Below, piece after piece: positions 41,087-52,089 of a DNA stretch of 64,000 nt. Position numbers and translations under genes: made by a program. The DNA lies in assembly GCF_000719135.1 (NCBI RefSeq), contig NZ_JOEK01000001.1, positions 496,001-560,000 on the forward strand, written 5' to 3'. How positions within the stretch are numbered: position 1 is the stretch's first letter; each line of letters begins with the position of its first letter. Source of the stretch: Streptomyces avicenniae (lineage in GTDB: Bacteria > Actinomycetota > Actinomycetes > Streptomycetales > Streptomycetaceae). Below the pieces are notes generated by a model that saw nothing but the letters and a program-made list of their open reading frames with translations, was not told the origin of the DNA and ran no database searches.

Positions 41087-41891
41087 TCTCGGGGACGGTG
41101 AAGTACTCGCCAGCCGCCGGGACGCCGACGCCGCGCCAGCGGAACGGGACGCCGTGCGCGATGCGCAGGTCGTCGGAGTCCATCAGCTGGAAGTGCAGGT
41201 GCGGCTCGGTGGTGTTGCCCGAGTTGCCGCACCGCCCCAGCACCTGCCCGGCGCGCACGCGCTCGCCCGCCCTGACGGTGACGGAGCCGCGCTTGAGGTG
41301 GGCGTACAGGGCGTAGGTGCCGTCGCCCAGGTCGAGCAGGACGTGGTTCCCCACCACCCAGTACGGGCCGCCGATGCTGCGCAGAGCGCCTTCGAACAGC
41401 AGGTACACCATGGCGGGCCACGAGTTGCGGCTGAGGTGGTCGCGCCGCTTGGCCCCGGTGCGTACCACCGTCGCGTCGGCCACAGCGAACAACGGTTCGC
41501 CGAACGCGGGGAAGTGCGCGTTCCTGCGCATCAGCGGCCACCAGCCGAACGCCGGGCGTGCCCCGGCCCGGTCCTCGGGCTCGGCGAGGATGTCGATCGC
41601 GTACGCCTGCCCGAGCCCCCTGGTGCCGTGGCTCGGGACCTTGTCCGCCGGGCTGTTGTGCCCGAGCCAGCGGCCGGTGACGGGCGGGTCCACCTCGACG
41701 GCCACTGGCTCGGCGTGCGGCCGGGACAGCCGCCGCGCCACGTACGGCAGCACGACGGCCGGGACGGCCGCGAGCCAGGTGATCAGGTACGTGTACCGGA
41801 TGTCGAAGAGGAGGTTGGTCACGGCGAGGCCGGCGAACACCCACCACATCACCTGCCCCACGGCGCCGAGTGTCCGTACGGGTATGCGCAT
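41073..41891 (-). CDS. membrane-anchored M23 family metallopeptidase
   Basis: A 272-residue protein. Residues 12-55 contain two membrane helices (LGAVGQVMWWVFAGLAVTNLLF, then YLITWLAAVPAVVLPYVA). The C-terminal half is an M23/LytM peptidase fold with YAIDILAEPED (first zinc ligands expected nearby), YALYAHLKRGS and PHLHFQLMD, the classical HxH pair. It would hydrolyse peptidoglycan cross-links or other Gly-rich peptides outside the membrane. It follows the ArsR-type gene by 48 bases, so the two form an operon. Confidence 0.85.
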   Translation of the reverse strand: MRIPVRTLGAVGQVMWWVFAGLAVTNLLFDIRYTYLITWLAAVPAVVLPYVARRLSRPHAEPVAVEVDPPVTGRWLGHNSPADKVPSHGTRGLGQAYAIDILAEPEDRAGARPAFGWWPLMRRNAHFPAFGEPLFAVADATVVRTGAKRRDHLSRNSWPAMVYLLFEGALRSIGGPYWVVGNHVLLDLGDGTYALYAHLKRGSVTVRAGERVRAGQVLGRCGNSGNTTEPHLHFQLMDSDDLRIAHGVPFRWRGVGVPAAGEYFTVPETAPR

Positions 41892-41907
41892 CGTGCTGCT
41901 CTCCTCG

Positions 41908-41934
41908 GGTGGGTGCGGTGGGTGCGGTGGGTGC
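41908..41934. repeat. three tandem copies of GGTGGGTGC
   Basis: A perfect 9-bp unit repeated three times, preceded and followed by G runs, in the 48-base gap between the ArsR-type stop and the M23 peptidase start. The + strand carries four to five GGG runs and could fold as a G-quadruplex; the mRNA would be the C-rich strand. Confidence 0.8.
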
Positions 41935-41939
41935 GGGGG

Positions 41940-42491
41940 TCAGGGCAGCGCGGCGGCGAGGGCGACCAGCAGCGGGACGACCCGCTGCGGCGGCACCTCG
42001 TGCCGCCCCCTGGCGGCGGGGCGCAGCCATCCGGCGGCGGTCAGTTGCCGCAGGTGGTGGTAGATCTGGCCGGTGGTGCCGAGGCCGTCCAGGGCAGCCA
42101 GCTCGGCGACGGTCCGGCGTCCGGCGAGGATCTCCTTGAGCAGCCGCATCCGCACGGGGTGCCCGAGCGCGGCGAACACCTCGGCCGCGTCCGTCCAGTC
42201 GCTCTCCAGGAGCACGTCGGTCGTCCGGCTCCACTGCCACTCGACGGCTTCGCCGGTGGGCAGCCGGACCGCGCCGGTGAACAGGACGCCGCCGTCGGCC
42301 GCCTCCTCGTCCGCCAGCGCGGACTTGAGGCCCTCCAGCGCCCAGAAGGGGTCGGCGGACGGCCGACCCCCTTCCCCGCCGCCGGGCGCCGCGCCGTCAC
42401 GGCCTCCGCCGTCGCCGGGCTCGCCCGTGCCACGGCGCTCCAGCTCCGCCACGCGTCGCTCCAGTGCGGCGACGCGTTCGTCCAGTTCCAT
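41940..42491 (-). CDS. ArsR-type winged-helix regulator
   Basis: A 183-residue protein. The N-terminus is a short coiled coil (MELDERVAALERRVAELER), followed by a Gly-rich linker. The ArsR-like winged helix is in the C-terminal half: FAALGHPVRMRLLKEILAGRRTVAELAALDGLGTTGQIYHHLRQLTAAGWLRP. Its palindromic operator TTACGTA/TACGTAA lies 10 bases upstream, so it is autoregulated. It controls the co-transcribed M23 peptidase. No metal-binding cysteines are visible, so the signal is not a classical arsenic/zinc one. Confidence 0.85.
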   Translation of the reverse strand: MELDERVAALERRVAELERRGTGEPGDGGGRDGAAPGGGEGGRPSADPFWALEGLKSALADEEAADGGVLFTGAVRLPTGEAVEWQWSRTTDVLLESDWTDAAEVFAALGHPVRMRLLKEILAGRRTVAELAALDGLGTTGQIYHHLRQLTAAGWLRPAARGRHEVPPQRVVPLLVALAAALP

Positions 42492-42500
42492 GGGGGGATA

Positions 42501-42516
42501 TTACGTACCTACGTAA
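42501..42516. promoter_or_regulatory. ArsR-family operator palindrome
   Basis: TTACGTACCTACGTAA: perfect 7-bp arms around CC, 10 bases upstream of the ArsR-type start and 48 bases before the divergent gene's start. Confidence 0.65.
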
Positions 42517-42563
42517 AACTTGTAAACCCGGGATTGTCAGTGGCGTCTCGTACGGTCCTGGTC

Positions 42564-42908
42564 ATGGGAAAGGTCACGTTCGTCGAGGAGACGACATCGG
42601 GGGGCCGGAGCACCGGCCGGGGGATCGACGTCGCCGAGGGGCGGCTCCCGTTGCGCGAGCTGATACGGCGCCGTGTCGAGCACGAGGTGGCGGAGTCCGA
42701 CGACCGTGCGCCGGGCGGCCTCGCGCCGCGGACACCCCGTCAAGCGGACGTCGCCGCGCGGACGGAGCGGGCGCTGAAGGAGTTCGCGGGCAACGGGTTC
42801 GTGGTCCTGGTGGGGGAGCGTCAGATCACCGACCTCGACGAGGAGATGGACCTGACGTCCGGCGCCGAGGTCACGTTCCTCCGGCTCGTCCCCCTGGCCG
42901 GGGGCTGA
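42564..42908 (+). CDS. hypothetical protein upstream of DUF4132 gene
   Basis: A 114-residue soluble protein: MGKVTFVEETTSGGRSTGRGIDVAEGRLPLRELIRRRVEHEVAE at the start and FVVLVGERQITDLDEEMDLTSGAEVTFLRLVPLAGG at the end. The end looks like a small ubiquitin-like or beta-grasp fold: the terminal segment resembles the ThiS/MoaD last strands and ends in Gly-Gly, but this is only pattern-level. The next gene starts 4 bases after the stop, so the two are co-translated. It may be a partner of the DUF4132 protein. Confidence 0.7.
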   Translation: MGKVTFVEETTSGGRSTGRGIDVAEGRLPLRELIRRRVEHEVAESDDRAPGGLAPRTPRQADVAARTERALKEFAGNGFVVLVGERQITDLDEEMDLTSGAEVTFLRLVPLAGG

Positions 42909-42912
42909 CGCG

Positions 42913-45393
42913 ATGGAGTTCATCGACCGCGTCCGCCGCTTCCGCACCGCCGTCGCCGCCGACGCCCTGGACACGGCGGCCGATCTCCTCCTGGAGGCCG
43001 CGCAGGTCCCAAACGCCCCTGTCGTCTGGGACTGGGAGCTCTCGACCCTGAGCGCGCTCCCCGCCGACGTACGCGGCCGGTTCACCGACGAGGTGGCCGA
43101 CCGGCTCACCGCCGTCACCGGGACGGAGACCAGACGGCGCGTCCTCGTCCTCTTCTCCCGCCTGCCGCCCGCGGCCGGGCCCGACCGCCTCGCCGCGGAG
43201 CGCGTGCGCGAACTGGCCGACGCCGCCGAGGACTTCCTCATCTGGGAGTGGGACGGCCTCGGCCATCTCGCCCACGCGGAACTGGACGCAGGCCGCGCCG
43301 TGGACCCGGCCGTCGTCGCCGCCGTCCGCCGCAGCCTTCTCGACCCCTACCACCCCATCCTGCCGTCCGACCGCATGCAGACCCTCGGCAAGCGCCTCAC
43401 CGAGCCCGTGCTCAACGTCGGCGAGCCGTGGGCGGAACACGCGATGTCCCTGGCGGACGGGCCGGACGACCCCTGGCTCGCCCTGCTGCGCCATCTCACG
43501 ACCGCGACGGCCGCCAAGCCCACCGTCGCCTGGCGCAAGGTGGCCGCCGCCCGGATCGAGGCGGTCGGCCAGGACAGGGTGCTGGCCGCCGTCAAGCCGC
43601 TCGCCGCGCTGGTCGGACGGCCCCGCACCGTGCCGCTGCGCGTCCGGTACGACCGGGGCGTCAACGAACTCTTCGACTCCTACAACGCCGTCGCGTTGCG
43701 CGGTCTCGCCTGGCTCACGACCTGCCTGCCCCCGCATCCCGACGTCGCGAGCGCCCTCGGCGTCCTCGTGGAGGCCGCGCTCCGGAAGATCCCCGGCACC
43801 GGCCCCCGCAACCCGAAGGTCGCCAACGCCGCCGTCCTCGCCCTCTCCCGCATCGAGGGCGACGCCGCGCTCGCCGAGATGGCGCGGCTCACCACCCGCG
43901 TCACCGCCAGGGCGACGGCGCGGATGCTCGACGGCGCGCTGGAGTCCCGCGCCGCCGAACTCGGCATCACCCGCGACGACATCGAGGAACTGGCCGTCCC
44001 CACCCACGGACTGGCCGAGGGCGGGCGGCGTGTCCTGACCTTCGGCGAGGCGACCGCCCACCTGGAGGTCCAGCGCACGAAGGCGGTCCTCACCTGGCGT
44101 ACCGCTGCGGGACGCGTCACCAGGAGCGTCCCGGTGGCCGTCCGCCGGGACCACGCGGAGGAACTGAAGGCGCTCAAGTCCTCGGTCAAGGACATCGACC
44201 GGACCCTGCGGGCGCAGGGCGAACGGCTCGACCGGCTGTTCCTCGCGCGCAGGACGTGGTCCTACGCGGCCTGGCGCGAGCGGTATCTCGACCACCCGCT
44301 CGTCGGCACGCTCGCCCGCCGCCTCCTGTGGACCGTCGATGGCGAGACCGTGTGCTGGGCGGACGGCGGCCCGCGCACGCTCGCCGGAGACCTGGTGAGC
44401 CCCGCCGCGGCGGCCGGTCCCGGGGCCGACGGTCCCGAGGTGGCGCTGTGGCACCCGGCGGGCCGGGAGCCCGCCGAGACGGCGGCCTGGCGTGCCTGGC
44501 TTGAGGAACGCATGATCACCCAGCCGTTCAAGCAGGCCCACCGCGAGGTGTATCCGCTGACCGACGCCGAACGCGCCACCGGCACGTACTCCAACCGCTT
44601 CGCCGCCCACGTCCTGCGTCAGCACCAGTTCCACTCGCTCGCCGCCGTCCGCGGCTGGCGCAACAAACTGCGGCTCGCGGTGGACGACGAGGCCCCGCCC
44701 GCCACCCGCGACCTGCCGCGCTGGGGGCTGCGCGCCGAGTTCTGGATCGAGGCGGACTCGGGCGACCACCGCGACCTCGACCTCACCGACTCGGGCGCCT
44801 ACGCCCGGCTGGTCACCGACCAGGTGCGCTTCTACCCGATCGACGCGCCGCGGAACTCGGCCCACTGCGGGGGCGGCGCCTACGTGATGCGCCCGCACAC
44901 CGAACCGCTCGCCCTGGAGTCGATACCGCCGCTCGTGCTCAGCGAAGTGCTGCGTGACGTCGATCTGTTCGTCGGCGTGGCGAGCGTCGGCAACGACCCG
45001 ACGTGGCAGGACGGCGGCCCCGGCGGGCGGCACCGCGCGTACTGGGCGTCCTACGGGTTCGGCACGTTGAGCGAGTCGGCGCGGACGCGCCGGGCGCTCC
45101 TCGAACGGCTCGTGCCCCGGCTCGCGATAGCCGATCGCTGCACCCTCGACGGCCATTTCCTCCAGGTGAAGGGGAGCCTGCACACGTACCGCATACACCT
45201 CGGTTCGGCCAACATCATGATCATTCCCGACGACCGCTACCTCTGTGTCGTCCCCAAGGCGGACGGCGGGCGTCACCCGGCGGCGTACCTGCCGTTCGAG
45301 GGGGACGGCATGCTGTCCGTCATCCTCAGCAAGGCGTTCCTCCTCGCCGACGACGCCGCGATCACCGACCCGACCATCCTGAGCCAGCTCTGA
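42913..45393 (+). CDS. DUF4132 (MolR-like) protein
   Basis: An 826-residue cytoplasmic protein. The first 450 residues are Arm/HEAT-like helices. The C-terminal half has the DUF4132 (MolR) pattern: TWSYAAWRERYLDHPLVGTLARRLLW, TDAERATGTYSNRFAAHVLRQHQFHSLAAVRGWRNKLRL, and a final YRIHLGSANIMIIPDDRYLCVVP. Biological function in bacteria is not established. It is coupled to a small upstream gene and is not linked to a WGR-domain gene here, unlike in enterobacteria. Confidence 0.85.
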   Translation: MEFIDRVRRFRTAVAADALDTAADLLLEAAQVPNAPVVWDWELSTLSALPADVRGRFTDEVADRLTAVTGTETRRRVLVLFSRLPPAAGPDRLAAERVRELADAAEDFLIWEWDGLGHLAHAELDAGRAVDPAVVAAVRRSLLDPYHPILPSDRMQTLGKRLTEPVLNVGEPWAEHAMSLADGPDDPWLALLRHLTTATAAKPTVAWRKVAAARIEAVGQDRVLAAVKPLAALVGRPRTVPLRVRYDRGVNELFDSYNAVALRGLAWLTTCLPPHPDVASALGVLVEAALRKIPGTGPRNPKVANAAVLALSRIEGDAALAEMARLTTRVTARATARMLDGALESRAAELGITRDDIEELAVPTHGLAEGGRRVLTFGEATAHLEVQRTKAVLTWRTAAGRVTRSVPVAVRRDHAEELKALKSSVKDIDRTLRAQGERLDRLFLARRTWSYAAWRERYLDHPLVGTLARRLLWTVDGETVCWADGGPRTLAGDLVSPAAAAGPGADGPEVALWHPAGREPAETAAWRAWLEERMITQPFKQAHREVYPLTDAERATGTYSNRFAAHVLRQHQFHSLAAVRGWRNKLRLAVDDEAPPATRDLPRWGLRAEFWIEADSGDHRDLDLTDSGAYARLVTDQVRFYPIDAPRNSAHCGGGAYVMRPHTEPLALESIPPLVLSEVLRDVDLFVGVASVGNDPTWQDGGPGGRHRAYWASYGFGTLSESARTRRALLERLVPRLAIADRCTLDGHFLQVKGSLHTYRIHLGSANIMIIPDDRYLCVVPKADGGRHPAAYLPFEGDGMLSVILSKAFLLADDAAITDPTILSQL

Positions 45394-45649
45394 CCAGGCC
45401 CCCGCACGGCCGTCCCCTCGCGGGGAGGCGGCCGTACGGCGGTGTCGCCCGACCGCGCGGTACGCCGCTCCGGCCCGCGGATCACGTCCTCGGCGGGCGG
45501 GGCGTCGGTGGGCCTCGCGCCGGATCTCGGGCCGCCCGGCCAGGAGACCTTCCTCCACGGCCGGTACGCCCACGACCGCCGGGTCACCGGCGGGGACGGG
45601 GGCGGGGCGGCCCACCGTACCGGCGCCGTGAGGAACGAAGGGGGCAGCC

Positions 45650-46048
45650 ATGGAGACGACCACCACCGTCTACCGTCATCTGGCAGGGCCGTGGGGCCTG
45701 TACGTCCGACTGACCGCGGGCGCGCTGACCGGCCCGCCGCCGCCGGACGGCGTGCCCGTCACGGACCGCCTGTCGCTGCGCGTCCGGGAACCGCACGCGG
45801 TGGAGGACGACCTGGCCTTCTTGCACGAGGGGCTGCGACATGTCGCGCCCGCCGTGACGGCCGCCGCCGGAGCGGGACATGTGACGGTGACCGTCGAACG
45901 GTTCCTCTACCCCCTCACCGACCACCAGCCCGAGGCGATGGCCCTGGCCGTCCTCCAGTGGGCGGCCGAGCACTTCGGCTTCCCGGTCCCCCCGAGCACG
46001 GTCACCTTCGACCGGACGGCCAACCGTTACACCGTCACCCTGAGCTGA
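45650..46048 (+). CDS. hypothetical protein
   Basis: A 132-residue soluble protein with a good ribosome binding site (GAAGGGGGC). Sequence highlights are YRHLAGPWGLYVRLTAG, HEGLRHVAPAVTAAAGAGHVTVTVERFLYPLTDHQPEAMALAVLQWAAEHFGFP and a terminal TVTFDRTANRYTVTLS. No known family recognised. The alternating strands and helices suggest a compact alpha/beta fold. It overlaps the 3' end of the interrupted DUF4241 gene by 14 bases. Confidence 0.65.
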   Translation: METTTTVYRHLAGPWGLYVRLTAGALTGPPPPDGVPVTDRLSLRVREPHAVEDDLAFLHEGLRHVAPAVTAAAGAGHVTVTVERFLYPLTDHQPEAMALAVLQWAAEHFGFPVPPSTVTFDRTANRYTVTLS

Positions 46049-47324
46049 CGTCGGCCGCCCCGAGCAGCCGCAGCCCGGGAAGCCAGTCGGTCACCACCAC
46101 GACGGAGACCGGATCACCGGTGCGGGAACGCCCGAGCCAGACGGGCAAGGTCCCGTCGCCTTCGGTGAGGAAGGAGACGAGATCGCCGCTCGTCACCTCG
46201 TCCGTGGTCCGGAGGTACCCCTCGTCCAGCGTCTCCCCGGCGTCGTCGTCCTCCTCGTCGAGGTAGCGCCGGTACCTGTCCGCGAGAACGTCCCAGCCGG
46301 AGGCGTCGGCGAACGCCCCGGCGGCGCCGTCCGTGCCGAAGCCGACGATCTCATCGTCGCGCGGCAGCCGGACGTCGTCGCCCGCGGCGGTGGCCAGTTC
46401 CCACGAGACCGGCGCCTCCGGCGTGAGGAGGAGGCGGATAGCCACCTCGCTCATGCGGCGGGACCGCCTGCCCTCGTACTCCGTCTCGAAGGTGAGGACA
46501 GCGGACTGCAACGGGTGGGCGCCTGGCGGGAATTCCTGCGTCAGTTCGCGGCAGGGCTCCTCGCCTTAGGGGTCCGCGACCGCCAACCTGCCGCTCGGCA
46601 GGCGGAGCCGGGCTATCTCCCGTGGTTCCCCGACCGTCATCTCCGGCCGTATGTCCGTCGCGAGACGCGTGCCCGGTTCGAACAGCTCGCGCAGGAAGGC
46701 CGCTTCGGCGGGGCGGGGTGGCAGCCAGCGGGTGGCGGGCTCCCCGGCCGTGCAGTCCCCGCCGTCCCCGCCGTCCCCGCCGTCCTCGTGCGTCCCCGGG
46801 GCAGGCTCAGGACCTGGGGATGCGAGGGCGTGCACGCCGAACGCCGCTCTCCCGCGCCACCGGTCCTCCTCGGGCACACCGGTGGGGGCGTGCAGCTGTA
46901 TACCGCGCCGACCGTCCGGCTCGACCGTCCGGAATCCGTTGTCACCGGGGAAGACATCGACCGTGGTGTGCCACACGTCGGGCGCGAACTCGGCCGCGTC
47001 CTCGTCGTCGTAGCGCCACTCCTCGGCATGGCGCAGGAACAGGCGGTCCGGCTCGATGAGACGCCAGTCCGTCTCACGAACACGACGCCCCCGCGCGTCG
47101 TATGCCCAGACGCCCACGTACAGGGCTTCCCATGCGATGAGATGCACCTCCACGGGGACGGACCGCCCGGCCGCCCGGTGGACGACCACGTACGGCTCAC
47201 CCGCCGCGTCCCGCCCCTCGGCCTCTGCCCTCGACAGCGGTGTCAACGGGCGGCACGCGGACAGGTCCCAGCCTTCCGCGTACGTCACCGCTGTCACCGC
47301 CGTCACCTCGGCCGCGCTCGTCAT
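46035..47324 (-). pseudogene. DUF4241 family gene interrupted by an in-frame stop
   Basis: Two frames on the minus strand (47324-46566 and the downstream part to 46035) lie in the same reading frame, split by TAA at 46566-46568. Read through, the joined protein is about 429 residues. Its upstream part ends LRLPSGRLAVADP and the downstream part continues PPGAHPLQSAVLTF, together the continuous DUF4241 signature. The gap between them (GEEPCRELTQE) needs no frame change. TAA could come from a leucine TTA codon by one base. The gene also has a GDGGDGGDGG-type low-complexity run. It is either a true nonsense mutation or a base-call error. Confidence 0.75.
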
Positions 47325-47566
47325 GACGCCCCCACCCCCTGCCTGACCGGTGTGTTCCCCGATTCCTGTACTGACAGTAACCGGGACCTCTGACAATCGG
47401 CCGTCCCGGCGGGTGGCCAGGGGGGCGGAGGTTGCGAACACCCTCGCCGATCCTGACCGATCCTCATCGAGCAGCCCCACCCGGGATACCGCCACCCACC
47501 GCACGCCGCCGAGACCCGGGGGTGGAAGATGTTCATCGGCCGGTGCGAGCTCTGTGGGGGTGGCGC

Positions 47567-49940
<2,374 letters not shown>

Positions 49941-50024
49941 GATGTGCTTGATCAGCGGCCCCACGCTAGCCCGCGTCGGGGTGTGCTGAACAGGGCGCCG
50001 TGATTCTTACGCGATGATCTGAGC

Positions 50025-51362
50025 GTGAGCCGACTCGACGACGCGCCTCCCGGGCACCCGCACTCCCACGCGCACGGGCACCAGCACGGTCCCGCCGCGC
50101 CCGTCTCGGCCCGGCTGCGCAAGGTGATAGCGGCCGTGCTGATCCCCTTCGCCGCCGTGATGGCGGCGGGCCTCGTGCTGCTGTGGCCGGGGGGTACGCC
50201 GGAGCAGGACGAGCACACGGGCGTGGGCTTCGACCAGCAGACCGAGCAGGCGCGCGTGACCGAGGTCGAGGAGTCGCCGTGCGAGGACCTGGGCGTGCAG
50301 GTGCCCCGGGGCAGCGAGGGGCCGTGCGAGCGGGCGACCGTCGAGGTGACCACGGGCGAGAACGCCGGGCGTACGTTCACCGAGGTCGTGCCGCCCGACG
50401 CGACACAGCGGTACGACGTCGGCCAGGAGGTCATCGTCGCCTATGCGCCGGACGCGCCGGAGGAACTCCAGTACAGCGTGCGTGACGTGGACCGGCAGCT
50501 GCCGATCCTGCTGCTCGCGGGCATCTTCGCGCTGGCGGTCGTGGTGGTGGGGCGGCTGCGCGGGCTGCTCGCGCTGATCGGCCTCGGCGTCAGCTTCACC
50601 GTGCTGACGACGTTCATCCTGCCCGCGATCCTCCACGGCTCGAACCCGCTGGTCGTCGCGGTGATCGGCGGCAGCGTGATCATGCTCACCACGCTGTACC
50701 TGACCCACGGCATGACCGCGCGCACCTCCGTCGCCGTGCTCGGCACGCTGGTGTCGCTGCTGCTCATCGGCGCCCTGGGGTCGCTGTTCATCGGCTGGGC
50801 GCACCTGACAGGGAACACCGACGAGCAGACCGGGCTCGTGCACAGCCTCTACCCCGGCATCGAGGTCCAAGGTCTGCTGCTGGCGGGCATCCTCATCGGC
50901 TCGCTCGGCGTGCTGGACGACGTGACCGTCACGCAGACGTCGGTCGTGTGGGAGCTGAAGCAGGCCGATCCTTCGGCCGGCTGGCTCACGCTCTACCGGT
51001 CGGGGATGCGGATCGGCCGCGACCACATCGCGTCGGTGGTGAACACGCTGGTGCTGGCCTACGCGGGAGCGGCGCTGCCGCTGCTGCTGCTGTTCATGAT
51101 CGCGCGCAGCAGCGTCAGCAGCGTCGCGTTCAGCGAGCTGGTGTCCGAGGAGATCGTGCGGACCCTGGTCGGGTCGATCGGCCTGGTGGCGTCGGTGCCG
51201 GTGACGACGCTGCTCGCGGCGCTCGTCGTGACCGCGGACCGGCCGCCGCGCGCACCGGCGGCGTTGCCCGCCCAGGCGGCCGGTACGGAACCCGGCGCGC
51301 CCTCCGTGCCGCTCGCGGGGACGGCTACCAGCCGCCACCGGAGGAGGAGGAAGAAGAGGTGA
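50025..51362 (+). CDS. YibE/F family membrane protein
   Basis: A 445-residue membrane protein from a GTG start. The N-terminus is His-rich (GHPHSHAHGHQHG, residues 9-21). A first helix, an extracytoplasmic domain of about 110 residues (ESPCEDLGVQV, RTFTEVVPPDATQRYDVGQEVIVAY), and 7 or so helices follow. It carries the YibE/F landmarks GRLRGLLALIGLGVSF, TLYLTHGMTARTSVAVLGT and GILIGSLGVLDDVTVTQTS. Function is unknown; the histidines could bind metal. The end is strongly basic (RHRRRRKKR). Confidence 0.9.
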   Translation: MSRLDDAPPGHPHSHAHGHQHGPAAPVSARLRKVIAAVLIPFAAVMAAGLVLLWPGGTPEQDEHTGVGFDQQTEQARVTEVEESPCEDLGVQVPRGSEGPCERATVEVTTGENAGRTFTEVVPPDATQRYDVGQEVIVAYAPDAPEELQYSVRDVDRQLPILLLAGIFALAVVVVGRLRGLLALIGLGVSFTVLTTFILPAILHGSNPLVVAVIGGSVIMLTTLYLTHGMTARTSVAVLGTLVSLLLIGALGSLFIGWAHLTGNTDEQTGLVHSLYPGIEVQGLLLAGILIGSLGVLDDVTVTQTSVVWELKQADPSAGWLTLYRSGMRIGRDHIASVVNTLVLAYAGAALPLLLLFMIARSSVSSVAFSELVSEEIVRTLVGSIGLVASVPVTTLLAALVVTADRPPRAPAALPAQAAGTEPGAPSVPLAGTATSRHRRRRKKR

Positions 51363-51540
51363 TCTTCCGGACGACGAAGATCAGGATCGCCACCAGCGCG
51401 GCGAACAGCAGGACGCGGAACAGCACGCTGACGACCCAGGTGATCACCGTGAGCAGGATGCTGCCGAACACCACCAGGGCGAGGGCGGGGATGGCTATCC
51501 ACCGCACCCACCAGGGCAGGGTCTTGAACGCTTCCTTCAT
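51325..51540 (-). CDS. small membrane protein (DUF5326)
   Basis: A 71-residue protein with two adjacent hydrophobic helices after MKEAFKTLPWWVRWIAIPALALVVFGSILLTVITW. A second reads VSVLFRVLLFAALVAILIFVVR, and the tail is serine-rich (SSSSSSGGGW). This is the DUF5326 family of Streptomyces. Its 3' end overlaps the converging YibE/F gene by 38 bases. Role unknown. Confidence 0.85.
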   Translation of the reverse strand: MKEAFKTLPWWVRWIAIPALALVVFGSILLTVITWVVSVLFRVLLFAALVAILIFVVRKITSSSSSSGGGW

Positions 51541-51679
51541 GGTCCGGGGCTCCTGTTCGACAGCGTCGGTATCGGTTCGTGCGCGCTCCGACGTCTCCGA
51601 GCTTAGATCCGCCCGGCGGCAGGTGGGAGGCCGGGAAGCCCCCGTCTGCCCCTGACCGTCCCCTGACGCGACCCTGAGA

Positions 51680-51698
51680 GCCGCGGCGCCGCCGCGGC
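51680..51698 (-). terminator. putative terminator after the cupin gene
   Basis: GCCGCGGC (51680-51687) and GCCGCGGC (51691-51698) can pair as an 8-bp stem with a 3-base loop, 22 bases beyond the cupin stop. Confidence 0.4.
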
Positions 51699-51719
51699 CC
51701 GGGGAGGTACGGCCCCGCC

Positions 51720-52040
51720 TCAGCTGCCCTCGGGCGGCGAGAAGATCACCATGACGCGGAGGTCCTCGGTGATGTGGTGGAAGCGGGCCTGCACCCCGGC
51801 CGGGACGAACACGACGCTGCCGCGCGCGACGGTCGTCGTCTCCTCCCCGACCGTGAGGGAGCCCCGGCCGCTGACGACGAAGTTCATGACGTCCTGGCGC
51901 TGCGGGCGCTGGCCGTCCTGCTGGCCGACGTCGAGGGCGTAGAGTCCGGCCGACATGGTGCGTTCGGTGAGGAACCGGAGATAGGCCCCGTCGTGCGCCG
52001 TCCGCTCCGCCTCCAGCTGATCCAGCCGGAATTCCTTCAT
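51720..52040 (-). CDS. cupin domain protein
   Basis: A 106-residue single-cupin protein. It starts at ATG 52040, after GGCGGAG; a longer upstream reading is not credible. The cupin pattern is VMNFVVSGRGSLTVGEETTTVARGSVVFVPAGVQARFHHITEDLRVMVIFSPPEG. The first motif lacks the usual histidine pair (NFVVSGRGSL), so metal binding may rest on the second motif's His residues or be lost. Function unknown, perhaps sugar- or metal-linked. It is divergent from the holin-like gene. Confidence 0.83.
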   Translation of the reverse strand: MKEFRLDQLEAERTAHDGAYLRFLTERTMSAGLYALDVGQQDGQRPQRQDVMNFVVSGRGSLTVGEETTTVARGSVVFVPAGVQARFHHITEDLRVMVIFSPPEGS

Positions 52041-52089
52041 CGCTCCGCCAACCCCTTGCGCCGACCGTGCCATCTGTAACGATCTCTGT

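Noticed and set aside
42871..45666. Minus-strand frame of 931 codons opposite the DUF4132 gene
   Set aside because: Antisense shadow of a clearly recognisable protein.
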